A stretch of DNA of 64,000 nt from Anaerolineae bacterium (GTDB taxonomy: Bacteria > Chloroflexota > Anaerolineae > Aggregatilineales > UBA2796). The notes under the pieces were generated by a model, which searched no databases, had not been told where the DNA came from, and saw only the letters and a list, made by a program, of their open reading frames with translations. A program made the translations under genes and the position numbers. How positions within the stretch are numbered: the first letter of the stretch is position 1; each line of letters begins with the position of its first letter. Location: assembly GCA_019637615.1 (NCBI GenBank), contig JAHBVJ010000001.1:310001-374000 (forward strand), read 5' to 3'. Positions 16,738-27,300 of this stretch are shown here, piece by piece.

Positions 16738-16766
16738 ATAAAACGATTATTTTAAGGTTTTGTCAA
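16738..16766 (-). promoter_or_regulatory. Promoter of the leader RNA
   Basis: TTGACA (16766-16761), 17 bases, TTTTAT (16743-16738) on the minus strand. Transcription would begin at about 16731, just before the first stem of the leader RNA. Confidence 0.5.
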
Positions 16767-16868
16767 TGGAGGCTTCGTGAAAATTAAAATGAATTTTGTG
16801 CAATTTATCTTCTGCATATTGCCTGAGATCGTACGAAAGTCGGATGTCCGCTTCCTCACAACGGCGAA

Positions 16869-16897
16869 TTGACGGGGTTGGGCATTGATGTCATAGT
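16869..16897 (+). promoter_or_regulatory. Possible promoter of the propeller gene cluster
   Basis: TTGACG (16869-16874), 17 bases, CATAGT (16892-16897), about 75 bases before the first propeller gene. Moderate match. Confidence 0.4.
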
Positions 16898-16970
16898 GAG
16901 GCCACACCACATTCCCGCGCCCTTCATAGGAAATGATGTTGCCACGCGGTGTTAAGCCTAGAGAGGAAAA

Positions 16971-19046
16971 ATGAGTCGTTTGTCTTCTGTAAAGCGCTTA
17001 CTGTTAACGATTCTTATCGCCCTATGTGGCCTTGCCAGTACGAGCAGCAGCGCTGCGCAAACCACGGACAACAACCTCAAAATCACCGCGCAAAATGCCT
17101 CTCATCTCAAATGGCAGCGTGCGCTAGGTCTCGGCGGCCTGATCAACGCCGCGTGGAGTGCGGATGGCAACAGCATTTTCGCCGTCACCAACGCGGGCGT
17201 CTACCGTTATGACTCCACTGCGACCACGCCTGTCTTAGTCTCTGGCACCATCGCTTACACCAACAACGCTTATTTCAGTCGCGATGGGCATTGGCTTGCG
17301 ACCACCATCAACAGCGGCAGCGAAGTGCGCATCACCAATCTCGCCACGGGCGAATACTGGGCGGGATTTGAGGAACTCAAAAGTGGTTGGTCAAAGCTGT
17401 ATTTTGGCGATGGCGTCCTCGTCGCTCTCAGTCAAAACAACCGCCTATGGCTGTACGATCTTATGCACAAACGCATCTTGCGTGTCATTGAGGAGATAAG
17501 CGATGTCGCCGTGCATCCGAACGGCGATCAAATGGCGGTCAGCGATAAGCGCGGAATTAGTCTATGGGACATCCCTACGCTGCGAGAAACCGGACGCTTC
17601 TCACCGCGCTTGACCAGAAGCATCCGTCTTGCCTTTAGCGGCGATGGACGTTCCCTCTTTACCACCAAAGTACGTGACGGTGTGTATGCCTTCGATGTCG
17701 AGACCCGTCAGCAAAAATATCATCTCGCTGTACCGGGTGCGGGTTTTGCCTTATACGATGCGCGGGGTACAACCGCCATGCTGTGGGGCGCTCAGTCGAG
17801 CGATCTCTCCATTCAGCTCGTCAATCTTGAGACAGGCAAGCGCATCGTTCAAGTGCAAGCCACCGACACCAATCCGAACAGCGCGGTAGCCATCACAGCA
17901 GCAGCCATCAGTCGCGATGGCAGTCGTGTTGCTGCGCTCGCGTGGGATGGCACGTTGCGCGTCTGGGACTCGCATACAGGCAAACAGATCAGTGAGCAGA
18001 CCGTTGAACAATCGCGCTTCCTCACCTTCAGCGCCGATGGCACTAAACTCCTGTTAAGTACCGCGTCCAACCTCGTGCTCAATGACTATCTACATGACCA
18101 TCGCGAACTGCTGACGGGGCACTATGGCTACAACGTCTCCCATCTCGCCTTCAGCCCCAATGGACATTGGTTAGCCACGCTCGGCGTCAATGGCATCATG
18201 CGGCTGTGGAATACCTCAGCTTGGGGCAATCTGGTTGAACTAACGTGGCCTACGCTGGTGACGCGCATTTACCATTTCTCGTTCAGCCCCGATTCTCGGA
18301 GTTTGCTGGTCGGCGCATACAAACGCATCCTACGCCACGATCTTTCGACTCTCTCGACCGCTAATCCCACGCTGCACTCATTCGTCCAGCTCGGCACTGC
18401 CACCTGCCAGATGACGGCCTACAGCGGCGACGGCAAACTGATGGCCTGTAGCATCGGCACGACGGTGGTCGTATGGAACGCCGAGACTCGACGTGTTATC
18501 TGGGATTACGCCAAGGCCAAGAAGGACATAACGGTAAAAAACAATGCAGTCTACAGCATCGCCATCTCGCCCGATAACCAGCAGCTTGCCCTTTCGCTGT
18601 CGCCCAACCGCCTCGTCATCGTCAACTTGCGCAATTACGCCGTGAAAACCTATGACTTGGGCATTTCCGGGGCCATGTTCTCGCTCACCTACAGTCCTGA
18701 TAGTAAGTTGTTAGCGTTCAAGAGCAGCAACAACGCGGCCTATGTGTTCGACGCCCGGACGATGCAAAAAAAGTGGTCTACCGTTGGTCTCTACCGCGAG
18801 TACGATAACGCCCGCCAATTCGTCGCCTTCAGTCCCGATGGGGCGCTGTTAGCTGTCTCTGATCTGGCGCAGCAAATCCGCCTGTTCGAAGCCTCTACAG
18901 GCCAACTCGTCGCGGAACTTAAGGACAACACCAGCGGTGAAGGCACCTACAATTTTCAAGGCATCGCCTTCAGCCCCGATGGCACGTTGCTGGCTGGCAC
19001 GACCGATACAGGCATGGTCATGCTGTGGGGCATCACAGAGCAATAG
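16971..19046 (+). CDS. Secreted WD40-type beta-propeller protein A
   Basis: 691 residues. Signal peptide at about 1-30 (MSRLSSVKRLLLTILIALCG), with no lipobox or anchor. The rest is built of WD40-like blades, seen as repeated SPDG/SADG..LLA motifs (SRDGHWLAT, SADGTKLLLS, SPNGHWLAT, SPDSRSLLVG, SPDGALLAV, SPDGTLLAG) followed by L-x-x-W-D/N strands such as TLRVWDSHTGKQ. Such propellers serve as extracellular binding platforms; no catalytic motif is seen. It starts with GAGAGGA upstream. The next gene is a close paralogue of almost identical length, and an alpha-2-macroglobulin follows. Confidence 0.88.
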   Translation: MSRLSSVKRLLLTILIALCGLASTSSSAAQTTDNNLKITAQNASHLKWQRALGLGGLINAAWSADGNSIFAVTNAGVYRYDSTATTPVLVSGTIAYTNNAYFSRDGHWLATTINSGSEVRITNLATGEYWAGFEELKSGWSKLYFGDGVLVALSQNNRLWLYDLMHKRILRVIEEISDVAVHPNGDQMAVSDKRGISLWDIPTLRETGRFSPRLTRSIRLAFSGDGRSLFTTKVRDGVYAFDVETRQQKYHLAVPGAGFALYDARGTTAMLWGAQSSDLSIQLVNLETGKRIVQVQATDTNPNSAVAITAAAISRDGSRVAALAWDGTLRVWDSHTGKQISEQTVEQSRFLTFSADGTKLLLSTASNLVLNDYLHDHRELLTGHYGYNVSHLAFSPNGHWLATLGVNGIMRLWNTSAWGNLVELTWPTLVTRIYHFSFSPDSRSLLVGAYKRILRHDLSTLSTANPTLHSFVQLGTATCQMTAYSGDGKLMACSIGTTVVVWNAETRRVIWDYAKAKKDITVKNNAVYSIAISPDNQQLALSLSPNRLVIVNLRNYAVKTYDLGISGAMFSLTYSPDSKLLAFKSSNNAAYVFDARTMQKKWSTVGLYREYDNARQFVAFSPDGALLAVSDLAQQIRLFEASTGQLVAELKDNTSGEGTYNFQGIAFSPDGTLLAGTTDTGMVMLWGITEQ

Positions 19047-19165
19047 CCAGTCAATAGCCAGCCATGCGCAGTATACCCGTCGTTTGACGTGCCTCCGCAA
19101 CAGTGGCATAGTGAGCAGCAGACATCAGTTACGCGTCGGCACCACCGCAGCGCTGAGGGGGAACT

Positions 19166-21238
19166 ATGTTCAGCATCAATCGGTTAGTTTGGCAGCGGTT
19201 GTTATGCGCCGTCTTGATCGTGGCGTTTAGTGTCGCGCTCGTCTCGCCAATTCACGCGCAAGGCAAGCTGACTTTCGCCAAGATCACTGAGCAGAACGTT
19301 TCGCAGCTAAAATGGCAGCGTAGCGTGAGCGCGGGCGTGATGCTGAACGCAGCATGGAGCGCGAACGCCAAATCGATCTTCATTACCACGCGCGCGGGTG
19401 TCTATCGCTACGACGGTGCAAACCTGACTGCATCCCCTACCCTCGTCAGTGGCGATCTCATTTATACGCAAAACGCCTTTTTCAGTCCTGATAGTCGCTG
19501 GTTAGCAACAATAATCGGCACAGGCAGCAAACTGCGTCTCATCAATCTCGCGACCGGGGAGTACTGGACGGCGCTTGAAGACCCTCGGCATTCTTGGAAG
19601 AATCTCGCTTTCACCGGTGATCTGATCGTTGGCACCACCGATGCCCATCGCCTATGGGTCTACAGTATTTCGCGTAAACGTGTCCTACTCACCATCAACG
19701 ACGTGAACGAGTTCGCCCTCCACCCGGATGGCAAGCAAATCGCCATCAGTGACAATCGCGGCATCGCGTTATGGAATCTATCCACTTTGCAGCAGACAGG
19801 CCGTTTTGCGCTCCGCCTCCCTTATGCCTATGGGCTGCGTTTCAACGCGGACGGCAGCGCGCTCTACACCTTTAATGCCAACGACTTTATCTACGTGCTC
19901 GATACCCGAACCCGCAAGGAGAAGTTTCGCGTTTCCACGACCAATCTCTACGCGATGGAATATGCCGCGCAAGGCAATGCCGCCATTCTCTGGTATTCCG
20001 ATAGCACTACGCCTTTCCTACAAATCGTTGACCTTCAGACGGGCAAACGCACCTTCAACCTGCGCGTGACCGAATCCACCCGTCAATATACGTCGCCAAC
20101 GTGGCTTGCCGCCATCAGCGCCGATGGCAAACGGGTTGCTTCGCTGTCATGGGATAACAAATTGCGCGTCTGGGATGCCGTCACAGGCAAACAGCTTCGT
20201 GAGCAGCGAATCTCGGATGCCAGTTTCCTCAGTTTCAGCCCAGATGGCAGCCAGCTCCTCACTAGCTCTATCTCCAACGTACTGCGCTACGATCTCGAAT
20301 CCGATCAACTTACCACCTTGACGGGCGATTATGGGCGCAACATAGGCGACCTCGTGTTCAGTCCCGACGGCAAACTGCTTGCCACCGCTATCACCGATAA
20401 TGTCGCACGGCTGTGGCGCGTGGACGAATGGGATCACATGCACGAGCTTCGTCCAGCTCAATCGGCGGCCTCCGTTTACCAAGCCGTCTTCAGCCCCGAC
20501 TCGAAGACACTCTTGCTTGGCACCAATGAAGCGGGCTGGCTGTACGATCTCGCTCAACTCGGCAAGTCCGATGCCAACCAGTTCGCCAACCTGACCAAGC
20601 AAGCCTGTCTCGTCGCCGCTTACAGCCCCGATGGCAAGTACATCGCCTGCAACGCCAGCAGCACAGTCATCGTCTGGGATGCCGCTACGAGAAAAGTGGT
20701 CTGGGATTACGCCACTTTGCTCGATCCGAACAATCCCACCTACTTCAACACGCTGACCTTTTCAGCCGATAGCCGCCAACTGCTGATCGCCCCCTTCATC
20801 ACCCGCCTTGATGTGCTCGATCTGCGCACGCTGAAGCTGAAAACCTATGATTTGTCTCTCAGCCAGCCGATCAGCGCGATAAATTTCAGTCCCGATGGCA
20901 AATGGTTAGCCGTGCAGGATAACGTGAACACCGTCCACATCCTCGATTCCAAGACGTTCAAGGCGAAGTGGTCGGTGCGGGGTTTGGTTCGCTCCTTCGA
21001 CGGCTTCCGTAGTTTCATCGCGTTCAGTCCTGATGGTTCCTTCTTCGCCGCGCCGGATTGGGGAGCCTATCTGCGCTTCTTCGACACCACCACTGGCAAG
21101 GTCATAGCAGAACTCAACCCCAACACCAGCGGCGAAGGCACCTACAATTTCACGGGCATCACCTTCAGCCCCGATGGCACGTTGCTGGCTGGTACCACCG
21201 ATCTCGGCGTCATTATGCTCTGGGGCATCAAAAACTAA
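19166..21238 (+). CDS. Secreted WD40-type beta-propeller protein B
   Basis: 690 residues, a tandem paralogue of the preceding protein. The alignment runs end to end (VYRYDS and VYRYDG, INLATGEYW in B against TNLATGEYW in A, FSPDGTLLAGTTD in both). The last 70 bases coding for the C-terminal blade are about 90% identical at DNA level, pointing to fairly recent duplication or gene conversion. Signal peptide at about 1-31 (MFSINRLVWQRLLCAVLIVA). Blades carry SPDG/SADS motifs and L-R-V-W-D strands. GAGGGGG precedes the ATG; the gap to gene A is 119 bases, so co-transcription is likely. Ligand unknown. Confidence 0.88.
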   Translation: MFSINRLVWQRLLCAVLIVAFSVALVSPIHAQGKLTFAKITEQNVSQLKWQRSVSAGVMLNAAWSANAKSIFITTRAGVYRYDGANLTASPTLVSGDLIYTQNAFFSPDSRWLATIIGTGSKLRLINLATGEYWTALEDPRHSWKNLAFTGDLIVGTTDAHRLWVYSISRKRVLLTINDVNEFALHPDGKQIAISDNRGIALWNLSTLQQTGRFALRLPYAYGLRFNADGSALYTFNANDFIYVLDTRTRKEKFRVSTTNLYAMEYAAQGNAAILWYSDSTTPFLQIVDLQTGKRTFNLRVTESTRQYTSPTWLAAISADGKRVASLSWDNKLRVWDAVTGKQLREQRISDASFLSFSPDGSQLLTSSISNVLRYDLESDQLTTLTGDYGRNIGDLVFSPDGKLLATAITDNVARLWRVDEWDHMHELRPAQSAASVYQAVFSPDSKTLLLGTNEAGWLYDLAQLGKSDANQFANLTKQACLVAAYSPDGKYIACNASSTVIVWDAATRKVVWDYATLLDPNNPTYFNTLTFSADSRQLLIAPFITRLDVLDLRTLKLKTYDLSLSQPISAINFSPDGKWLAVQDNVNTVHILDSKTFKAKWSVRGLVRSFDGFRSFIAFSPDGSFFAAPDWGAYLRFFDTTTGKVIAELNPNTSGEGTYNFTGITFSPDGTLLAGTTDLGVIMLWGIKN

Positions 21239-21347
21239 CGCTGTATGAGCTATTGCACTGTCCCACACAATGCACAGCTCGGCCTAAAACTAGTAACCGC
21301 TGTGGGCAGTAACAACCTTTCTGCCCGCCTTATTCTTGGAGGAACGT

Positions 21348-24300
21348 ATGTCGCGTCATCTCCGCGCCGCCGTGCTGATCTTATTGGTTATGCTGATCAG
21401 CATCTTTACCTTACCAACCCGCGTCAATTCACAACCAACCGCTGCTTACGCGCCTGTGGTGATCGATGTCTGGCCCATGCCGGGCACAGAAATGCTCGAT
21501 CTCGATCCACTCTCGATCACCTTCGACCAACCGATGGACAAGCGCAGCACGGAATCCGCTGTGCAGTTCGATCCGCCCTTACAAGGCGTCTTCAACTGGG
21601 TCGATGCGCAAACGCTGGCCTTCACCCCGCGTGATGGCTGGCCTCGCGAGGTGTCCTACACAGTCACCGTCACCACTGCCGCACAATCTGCCAGCGGAGC
21701 GAAGTCCGACTCGCCCTACACCTTCGAAGTGCAAACGCTAGGTATGTTAGCCATCGGGCAGGTCGTCCCCGCCCGCGCTGCCACCGAAGTCGCGCTGAAC
21801 ACACCCATCATCATCAGCTTCAGCCGTCCGATGCGCGCCCTCGGTCAGCAAGGCAAGCCGCCTGGCCTCACTTTCGAGCCGCAAATTTCCGGCTCCGGCG
21901 AATGGGTCAGCGACACCATCTATCAATTCACGCCCCGATCCGCGCTCAAGATCAACACCACCTACACCGTGCGCGTCGATCCCGTCGCCAGCGCCGATGG
22001 GGCGCGCCTGAAAGATGCCTATACATGGCAGTTCACCACGCTACCGCCCAAAGTGGTGCAGGTTAGTGTTTTTCCCATAACCAGCACCGATGTCAAACCG
22101 AACGTCGAAGTTTTCGACGCCTCCACCGTGGACTTGGATAACGTCGCCCTCGACAAAGACATCGAAATCCGCTTTACCGATCAGGTCGATCAAGCCAGCG
22201 TCGAATCGTCCTTCTCCATGACGGCCGCGGGCGAACCGATCCCCGGCAAGTTCAATTGGCGCTGGACTGGCACCGAAATGATCCTGCGCTTCGATCCGAA
22301 AAACCTGCTCAAGCCCGCCACGCAGTATCACGTCACGGTCACTGCCGCCGCGCGTACTTCCGGTGTAGTGGCGGACAAGCCGACCGAGTTCGACTTCCGC
22401 ACCATGCCCTATCCTGCCATCCTCAGCACGCAGCCCGCCAACGGCGCGACCAACGTGCTGTGGCCTAACAATCGTCCTGTCATTCGCTTCAACACCACGC
22501 GCATCAACGCCAAGAGTCTCGCGGAACACCTTACCATCTCGCCTGCACCCAAGAGTAAGCCAGACATCAACCTCTACTACCAATATGCCTCGCTGGATTT
22601 TGAAGTACAGCCCAACACCACCTATACCATCACGGTCGCGGCAGGTGTCAAAGACAGTTTCGGCAACACCATCGACATGCCCTACACCTTCAGCTACACC
22701 ACGGGCGGCGATGTCGTCACCATTCAGGGCGATAATTCCGATGCCCCCACCGATTGGCGCTTCACCGTCCCCCTCAACGCCGATCTGATGATCACCAGCG
22801 CCAAGCGTGTACCGACCACCTTCACGGTGAATTTCTACAATCCGTTGACCCTCCCCATCCAGCTTTACCGCGTCTCGCCCGCCGACATGAGCACCGCGCG
22901 GCTGCGCTCACATAACTCGCTCTCCTACTGGAACGACGAATCCAACGGCTATTACGACAATTCGGGGCACTGCCAGCCGCCGTCGTTCGTCCAGCCCGCC
23001 AATCAAATCCGCGCATGGAACGAGCAGCTTTCCGGCGACGATCACACGCAAGAAGTCGCGCTTTCGGACTCGTCGGACAAAGCTTTACCGTTAGGCTTGT
23101 ACTGGATCACGATGGGCGACCGCACACAGGTCTGCCATCAGCGCTCTAATCTCGATGATACGGATACCGTCGAATACGGCCCCGAATGGCAGTTCGGCCT
23201 AGCCGTTGTGACCGCCAACATCACCATGAAGCGCGGCCCGCATGATGTCTTCATTTGGGTCACCGATCTGGAAACCACCGCGCCCATCGCCAACGCCAAA
23301 GTGACCTTGTACGCTGGCGGCACAGCGATTGCGACGGGCACGACCAATCAGCAAGGCGTTGCGCAGCTTCCCGCCTCGTGGAAAGAAAACGCGCAGATTG
23401 TCATCACGGCGGAGGGCGAAGGGGTATTCGCCGCGTGGCACGACTACTGGACGACAGGGGATCGCCATCCTGCCGATCCCACCCTCGGCTACGACTACAA
23501 CGACACCATCTGGATTCCGCGTCCGGAAGAAACGCAAGGCTATCTCTACACCGACCGTCCCATTTACCGCCCCGGCGATACCGTCTATTTCCGTGGCATC
23601 CTGCGCGACAAACGCGATGTGACCTATCCCGTTTCGCAGAAAAAGGATGTTTACATTCGCGCGGGCAGCATGTATGGCGATGACGGCACGCCGCAGCCAT
23701 TCTACAATGTCAAAATGACTTTGAATGAGTACGGCACCTTCAGCGGTTCGTTCAAGATTCCTGACGATACGAAGTTCAATAACGGCTACGTCAACCTGTG
23801 GGCAACCTTCAACGAAGCCCTGACGGAAGATCACTATGGCTACGGCTACCTGAGCACCGCTAGTGATGTCGCCATCAGTTTCACGGTAGCGGAATATCGC
23901 ACGCCCGAATTCGAGGTCAAAGTCAACCCCGATCAGCAAGCAGCGGTGGTGGGCGATGCCATCTCCGCCAAGGTGCAAGCCTCCTATTACTTCGGCGGCA
24001 GCGTCAGCAACGCCAACGTCGATTGGCGCAGCTTCGTCACGTGGGGCGACTTCAACTATACGGGCACGGGCGGTTGGCAGTTCGGCTATGCTTCCACTTA
24101 TGGCGATTATTCCCAGTGGAACAGTTGGGAGGATCTCTACCCGGAGGATTCCAACACCGATACCTACTACTATTACGCTTCTACTGGCCCCTCTGGCAGC
24201 ACGATCACCGACGATCACGGTCAAGCCGCCATCGACACTATCGCCACGCTTCCCGATGCCAGCAATGGTCGCACCTACACGCGCACCATGATCATCGAAG

Positions 24301-27300
24301 CTACCATGACCGATGAAAGCGGCCTCAGCATCAGCGGGCGCGGCTCACTGGTCGTCTATCCGTCCAGCATCTTCGTCGGCGCGCGCCTCGATGGTCGTCC
24401 TAAGGCGGGACAGCCCTACACGGTGCAGTTCATCACCGTCAATCCCGATAGCCAACCGCGCTCGGATCGCCCCATCAACATTTCGCTGCAAGGCTATCAG
24501 TGGAATCGCGCCTCGTGGGGCAACTGGAAAGACATCCTCAGTACCACCGTCATGCCCACAGCCGATGGCACCGCCGACTACACCTTCACCAATCTGCAAC
24601 CCGGCGTTTATCTGATGACCGTCTCCGCTACCGATGAAAAAGGTCGCGAATCCAGCACCATTTCGTACTTCTGGGTGCCCGATAGCAGCAATCGCCAATT
24701 GCTGAGTACCGATCCCAAAGAGCGGATCACGCTGACTTCCGACAAGATCAAGTACACGGTGGGCGAAACGGCACACCTGCTCATCCCCGTCCCCTTCGAG
24801 GGCGCGTCCAAGGTGCTCATCACCACCGAGCGCGAAGGCGTCGAGTCCTACGCTATTGTCGATGCCAGCGGCGGCATCCTCGCCTACGATCTGCAACTCA
24901 CCGATCCTGATGCGCCCAATGTCTGGGTACAGGCGACCTTTATCACCGCCGTGAGCGCCGACTCGCCCTATCCCAAATTCCGTCTCTCGGCCCCGCTTGG
25001 CATTGGCGTCGTACCCACCGAGCCTTTCCTCAACGTGCAGTTGGCGGCTTCTACAAAGCAGGCTAAACCGGGCGAAACCGTCTCCTTCGACGTGTCGGTT
25101 ACGGATCGCGATGGCAAGCCTGTCACTGCTGAAGTCGGCCTCAAGCTGGTTGATAAAGCGGTGCTGGCGCTCTTGCCGCCCAACAGCACCACCCTGCGCC
25201 GCACCTTCTTCAACAGCCAGACCTACATTTCCTACACGGAACTGTCCATCGACAGCCTGATCGAAAATCTGGTCAACACCTACAAAACTGCCGTGCCCGG
25301 ACGTGGCGGCGGCGGTGGTGGTGGCGGCGAAGGTGCGCCGTCCGTGCGTGAACGCTACGAGACCACACCCTTGTGGTTGCCACACGTAATCACCGATGCG
25401 TCGGGCAAAGCGCACGTCTCGGTCAAACTGCCCGATAACCTCACCACATGGGAACTCGACGCCCGCGTGCTGACGCAAAGCGCTGATATGCAAGTCGGGC
25501 AAGCCACCACCGAGATCATGACCACGCTCCCGCTGATTGTACGTCCCGTCGCGCCGCGCTTCATGATCGCGGGGGACGAAATGCAGTTAGCCGCCATCAT
25601 CAACAACAATACCGCCAGCGCGCAAACCGTTACCGCCAAACTCCAAGCGACGGGTGTCACGCTCAAATCAGCGGCGGAACAATCCGTCACCATTCCAGCC
25701 AACGGGCGGATGCGCGTGACATGGCCTGTCACCGTCGAAAACGCCAGCGGAGCCGATCTCACCTTCAGCGCGGTAGGCGATGGCGTTAGCGACGCCGCCA
25801 AACCGCTGCTGCGCACAGGCGAGGGCGACACCATTCCCATCTACCAGTATGTCGCGGCCTCTACCGTCGCGGCGACCAGCGGCGTGTTACGCACCGATGG
25901 CTCTACCGCCGTCACCATTGCCGTCCCGCCCCGCCTGAACACGGGCAGTGGTGAATTGCAGATGAATATCCAACCCTCGGTAGCGGCTTCCATCACCGAT
26001 TCGTTCCGCTATCTGCGCCAGTTCCCTCACTACTGCATCGAGCAAACGGTCAGCCGCTTCCTGCCCAACTTGGCGACCTATCAAGCGCTCAAGCACCTCA
26101 ACCTCAGCGACGCCGACTTGGAAAAGAACCTCACCGAGCAAATGACCGCTGCCATGCAAAAACTGGCGGATGAGCAAAAGCCCGAAGGCGGTTGGGGCTG
26201 GTATCCCGAAATGCGCATCAATCCCCTCACCTCCGCCTACGCCGCGCTCAGTCTGATCGAAGCCCGCAACGCGGGGTTCACCGTCGATCAAACCATGCTC
26301 GATCACGCTGTCGGCTACGTCCAGACTTTAATCGGACGGACGCTCGGCGCGAGTGACTGGGAACTCAATCAGTATGCCTTCTTCCTCTACGTTATGGCGC
26401 GTGACGGCAAAGGCGATCTCAGCACCTACGAGCGCGTCCTGACGCTGCGCACACGCATGTCCTATGCGGCACGCGCCTATCTGCTCATGGCCTACCACGA
26501 GCGCTTCCCGTCCGATCCCGCCGTCCAAACGCTCACCAGTGATCTGATCGGCGGCGCGACCATCACGCAAAACGGCATCTACTGGGATGAGCCGTACAAC
26601 GATTGGTGGAACTGGGGATCGGACACCAAGACGACCGCACTGGCGCTCACCGCCCTCATCCGCACCGATCCCAACAGCGAACTGCTGCCCGACATCGTGC
26701 GTTGGCTGATGTCGGCGCGGCGTGGCGATCACTGGCCTACCACGCAGGAAACGGTCTGGTCGATCACCGCGCTGTCTGAGTGGATGATCCAGACAGGCGA
26801 GTTGCAGGGTAAATACGACTTCGCCGTCAGCCTGAACACTGATGCACTCTTGCGCGGTTCCGTCACGCCAGACACCGTGCGCGATGATCACAGTCTGCGT
26901 GTCGCGGTCAGCGATCTACTGCAATCCAATCGGCTGGTGATCACGCGCGGCGAAGGCGACGGCGCGCTCTACTACGACGCCTACGTCAAGCTCTACGCTC
27001 CCGCCAAAGACGCGCAGCCTGTCTCGCAGGGCATCACCATCACGCGCGAGTACTTCAACGCCACTCGTGACGCCGCCATCACCAGCGCCACCGTGGGCGA
27101 TGTGATCAACGTCCGGCTGACCATCAATGTCAAGCAGGATGTCCTCTACTTCGCGCTCGAAGATAGCATTCCGGCGGGCACCGAGCCTATCGACAAATCG
27201 CTCCTGACCAGTTCCATCGGCGCGGGCGATAGCACCGATCGCCTCTACCATCGTTGGTATTGGGATTGGGGCTATTTCCAGCAGCGCGAACTGCGCGATA

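Noticed and set aside
17000-21238. Mobile element as the cause of the propeller gene duplication
   Set aside because: No transposase, terminal inverted repeats or target-site duplication flank the two genes; simple tandem duplication explains them.
24345-25502. 385-codon antisense open frame inside the alpha-2-macroglobulin gene
   Set aside because: Mirror frame produced by strong codon bias of the sense gene; no start signal and no family pattern.
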